From NCBI GenBank assembly GCA_902580265.1, contig CACHJY010000026.1:1-16619 (forward strand): a DNA stretch of 16,619 nt, read 5' to 3'. Origin of the DNA: an uncultured Alphaproteobacteria bacterium. Its GTDB lineage: Bacteria; Pseudomonadota; Alphaproteobacteria; Rhodobacterales; Rhodobacteraceae. This document shows positions 14,926-16,619 of this stretch, in pieces (position 1 is the stretch's first letter; every line of letters begins with the position of its first letter). Made by a program: the position numbers and the translations under genes. The notes under the pieces are model-generated. The model saw only the letters and a list, made by a program, of their open reading frames with translations. It was not told the origin of the DNA and made no database searches.

Positions 14926-14954
14926 ATTGTATTACATTTTAATCCCAGATCTTA
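14926..14954 (-). promoter_or_regulatory. Weak candidate promoter for the MBL-CNB-lipoprotein-yjbQ group
   Basis: On the minus strand TACAAT (14931-14926) has TTAAGA about 18 bases upstream, matching four of six -35 positions. The leader to the MBL start would be about 60 bases. This is the best match I find in the divergent gap between the MBL and crotonase genes. Confidence 0.25.
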
Positions 14955-14983
14955 AAATGCATTAGTTTAATCAGATAACCAAA

Positions 14984-14989
14984 TATAAT
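14984..14989 (+). promoter_or_regulatory. Candidate -10 element for the crotonase gene
   Basis: A perfect TATAAT lies 36 bases before the crotonase ATG. No convincing -35 accompanies it at 16-18 bases, so activator dependence or chance in AT-rich DNA are both possible. The rest of the divergent gap (14860-15024) shows no other clear signal. Confidence 0.3.
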
Positions 14990-15024
14990 TTATTTATTTG
15001 AAATAGTGTTTTATTATTGCCTTT

Positions 15025-15768
15025 ATGATTAATGTTGAATTTCTAAATGATAAAGTTGCCACCGTATCATTTGATAGCGGGAAACGTTCAAACCTTTTGT
15101 CGTTGGATGTTATTCGGCAGCTAACAGATGTTGCCAACAAACTAGCCAAAAATAATAATTTGATGGCAGTTATTTTGTCAGGAGGTCAGCAAAACTTTTC
15201 CTTTGGATTTGATTTAAAGGATAAAGAATTTCTGAGGCTTGAAAAGCTTGGTTTTGAAGAGAACAGAAATTACTTCCAACTTGGGAAGATCATGTGTAAT
15301 GCTTGGGAAAAGCTTAGCTGTCTAACCGTATGTGAAATTAAGGGATGGTGCGTGGGAGGTGGAGTTGCTCTTGCTATTTCATGTGACTTGAGACTTGCTG
15401 AAACGGCAGCAAAATTTTACGTACCAGAAGTTGAGAGAGGGTTAAATATGAGCTGGGGCTCAGTACCTAGGTTAACTGCTCTATTAGGTCCTGCAAAAAC
15501 AAAAAGGCTTCTGCTATTGGCAGAAAAACTAAATTCACCAACCGCCAAAGATTGGGGCCTAATCGACAGTTATTTAAGTCCGAGCAAACTCGAGCTGGAA
15601 ACTATTAAATTAGCTGAAAAAGCAGCACAAATGCCACGTTTGCCTTTTATCTTGACTAAAGAGAGCGTAAATAACCACTCAAATGCACTGGCTAAAGCCA
15701 CTTCCTACAATGACCAAGACATTTTTAGTTTAGCTTATGGAAACCTTAAAGGGAATTTCTTCAAGTAA
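15025..15768 (+). CDS. Crotonase (enoyl-CoA hydratase/isomerase) family protein
   Basis: CoA-binding crotonase-fold protein of 247 residues. The two oxyanion-hole regions are FSFGFDLKD (58-66) and CVGGGVALAISCDLRLA (109-125). E135 in VPEVERGL matches the glutamate E164 of rat enoyl-CoA hydratase. The partner glutamate (rat E144, in GGGCE) is Ala115 here, 20 residues before E135. Loss of that residue is seen in enoyl-CoA isomerases and other crotonases that use one acid/base, so calling it a plain hydratase would be unsafe. The segment MSWGSVPRLTALLGPAKTKRLLL replaces the usual PGxGGTQRL. No Shine-Dalgarno is visible. It is convergent with an acyl-CoA dehydrogenase gene, 16 bases apart, which suggests a shared role in acyl-CoA breakdown without co-transcription. 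Confidence 0.88.
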   Translation: MINVEFLNDKVATVSFDSGKRSNLLSLDVIRQLTDVANKLAKNNNLMAVILSGGQQNFSFGFDLKDKEFLRLEKLGFEENRNYFQLGKIMCNAWEKLSCLTVCEIKGWCVGGGVALAISCDLRLAETAAKFYVPEVERGLNMSWGSVPRLTALLGPAKTKRLLLLAEKLNSPTAKDWGLIDSYLSPSKLELETIKLAEKAAQMPRLPFILTKESVNNHSNALAKATSYNDQDIFSLAYGNLKGNFFK

Positions 15769-15784
15769 ACCGATATATGCTTTA

Positions 15785-16619
15785 CTACATACGCTTGGCT
15801 ACCTCTTCTAACATAACCTCGGTAGCACCTCCTCCGATCGACTGAGCTCTAGCATCTCTAGTTAATCTTTCAATATCAGTCCCTGTCATGTATCCAGTTC
15901 CACCATGTAATTGCAGACAAGCATACATTACTTCGTTAACTAGCTCTCCACAAAGAACTTTAATCATTGATACTTCTTTTATAACATCAACCCCAAGCCT
16001 AACTTTATTGGCAACTCCATATACCATATAGCGCGCAGCAGTCACTTTTGATTGGAGTTCCGCAAGCTTATGTCTTACAGTCTGTTTTTCCCATAACTTC
16101 CCACCAAAAGCATCTCGATTTTTAACATAATCTACAGTGGTATCAATAGCAGCTTGAGCCTCACCCATAGCCATTGCACCCATAACCAATCTCTCATTCT
16201 GAAAGTTTTGCATAATCGCGTAAAAGCCTTTATTTAGCGTCCCCAGTACGTCAGCTTCCTCCACTTCACAGTCTTGAAAAAATAACTCCGCAGTATCTGA
16301 ACACCTCCACCCGTGCTTGTCTAACTGCTTATTTACAATCAGCCCAAGGTTATCCTTTCTGACAATAAACATTGTTATATTACTGGATTGCTGCGATCCA
16401 TCGCTAGTTTTTGCTGCAACAAAATAGATATCAGCATGAACTCCGTTTGTAATAAAAATTTTCGATCCATTAATGATATATCTATTTCCGACTTTTTGAG
16501 CCTTTGTTCGTATATTTTTTACGTCAGACCCAGCGTGTGGTTCCGTCACCGCAACGCAAGAGATTTTATTTCCTGAAATTATATCAGCAAGATACTTTTC
16601 CTTTTGCTCTATATTACCG
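15785..16619 (-). CDS. Acyl-CoA dehydrogenase, C-terminal part (N-terminus beyond window)
   Basis: FAD-dependent acyl-CoA dehydrogenase whose reading frame continues past the right edge; about 277 codons are visible. The frame upstream of the GTG at 16549 reads EKYLADIISGNKISCVAV and runs straight into TEPHAGSD, the conserved flavin-site motif, so that GTG is an internal valine. The middle beta domain (IINGSKIFITNG) is followed by the C-terminal helical domain (RDAFGG, Q-T-V-RHKLAELQ, LQLHGGTGYM, RDARAQSIGGGATEVMLE). The Glu normally found in the C-terminal YEGTSE motif is Gly (IGGGATEV). A Glu occurs in FQNERLVMG instead, where long-chain and isovaleryl-CoA dehydrogenases keep their catalytic base. 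The substrate is therefore likelier long-chain or branched than short-chain, but is not settled. Confidence 0.93.
   Translation of the reverse strand, partial: GNIEQKEKYLADIISGNKISCVAVTEPHAGSDVKNIRTKAQKVGNRYIINGSKIFITNGVHADIYFVAAKTSDGSQQSSNITMFIVRKDNLGLIVNKQLDKHGWRCSDTAELFFQDCEVEEADVLGTLNKGFYAIMQNFQNERLVMGAMAMGEAQAAIDTTVDYVKNRDAFGGKLWEKQTVRHKLAELQSKVTAARYMVYGVANKVRLGVDVIKEVSMIKVLCGELVNEVMYACLQLHGGTGYMTGTDIERLTRDARAQSIGGGATEVMLEEVAKRM

Noticed and set aside
15764..15786. AGTAAA-N11-TTTACT between the convergent crotonase and dehydrogenase genes as a bidirectional terminator
   Set aside because: The stem is six mostly A-T pairs with a large loop and no flanking T run; too weak to call.

Overview
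The window looks like a contiguous piece of chromosome from an AT-rich (roughly one-third G+C by eye) alphaproteobacterium with a compact genome. Genes are separated by a few to a few tens of bases, several overlap, and no gene-free stretch exceeds about 180 bases. The lineage call is an inference. It rests on the rplU-rpmA-(transporter)-obgE-proB-proA order, the acyl carrier protein/ketoacyl synthase/LpxD group next to an L,D-transpeptidase and a DUF882 (MepK-like) peptidase, and the xerD-corC pair. I associate these arrangements with Rhodobacterales-like Alphaproteobacteria. Base composition and tight packing resemble marine streamlined lineages, but nothing here fixes a genus. No tRNA, rRNA, insertion sequence, prophage or CRISPR array was seen.

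Layout. Bases 1-2934 run rightward: the 3' end of an unidentified helical, lysine-rich protein, then xerD three bases later, then a CNNM/CorC-type CBS-domain membrane protein. Bases 2931-7242 are a leftward group: ldtD-like L,D-transpeptidase, lpxD, a dedicated acyl carrier protein and a FabF-type ketoacyl synthase. It is an envelope cluster covering peptidoglycan 3-3 cross-linking and lipid A acylation. Divergent from it at 7418-8014 is a MepK-like M15 peptidase with a Tat-like signal, the natural counterpart of the L,D-transpeptidase. The two face each other over overlapping promoters that share an inverted repeat.

Bases 8023-12996 are a leftward run rplU-rpmA-lysE-like-obgE-proB-proA: two ribosomal proteins, an amino-acid-exporter-like protein, the ribosome-assembly GTPase and the first two steps of proline synthesis. 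L21 carries an unusual lysine-rich tail. Upstream and in the same direction, bases 13083-14859 hold four small genes: a metallo-beta-lactamase-fold hydrolase, a stand-alone cyclic-nucleotide-binding domain, a tiny lipoprotein and a YjbQ/UPF0047 protein. This is the least explained part of the window and the best candidate for an undescribed function.

The right end has a crotonase-family protein (15025-15768, rightward) lacking one of the two hydratase glutamates. Convergent to it is the C-terminal part of an acyl-CoA dehydrogenase that runs off the window edge. Both suggest fatty-acid or acyl-CoA catabolism.
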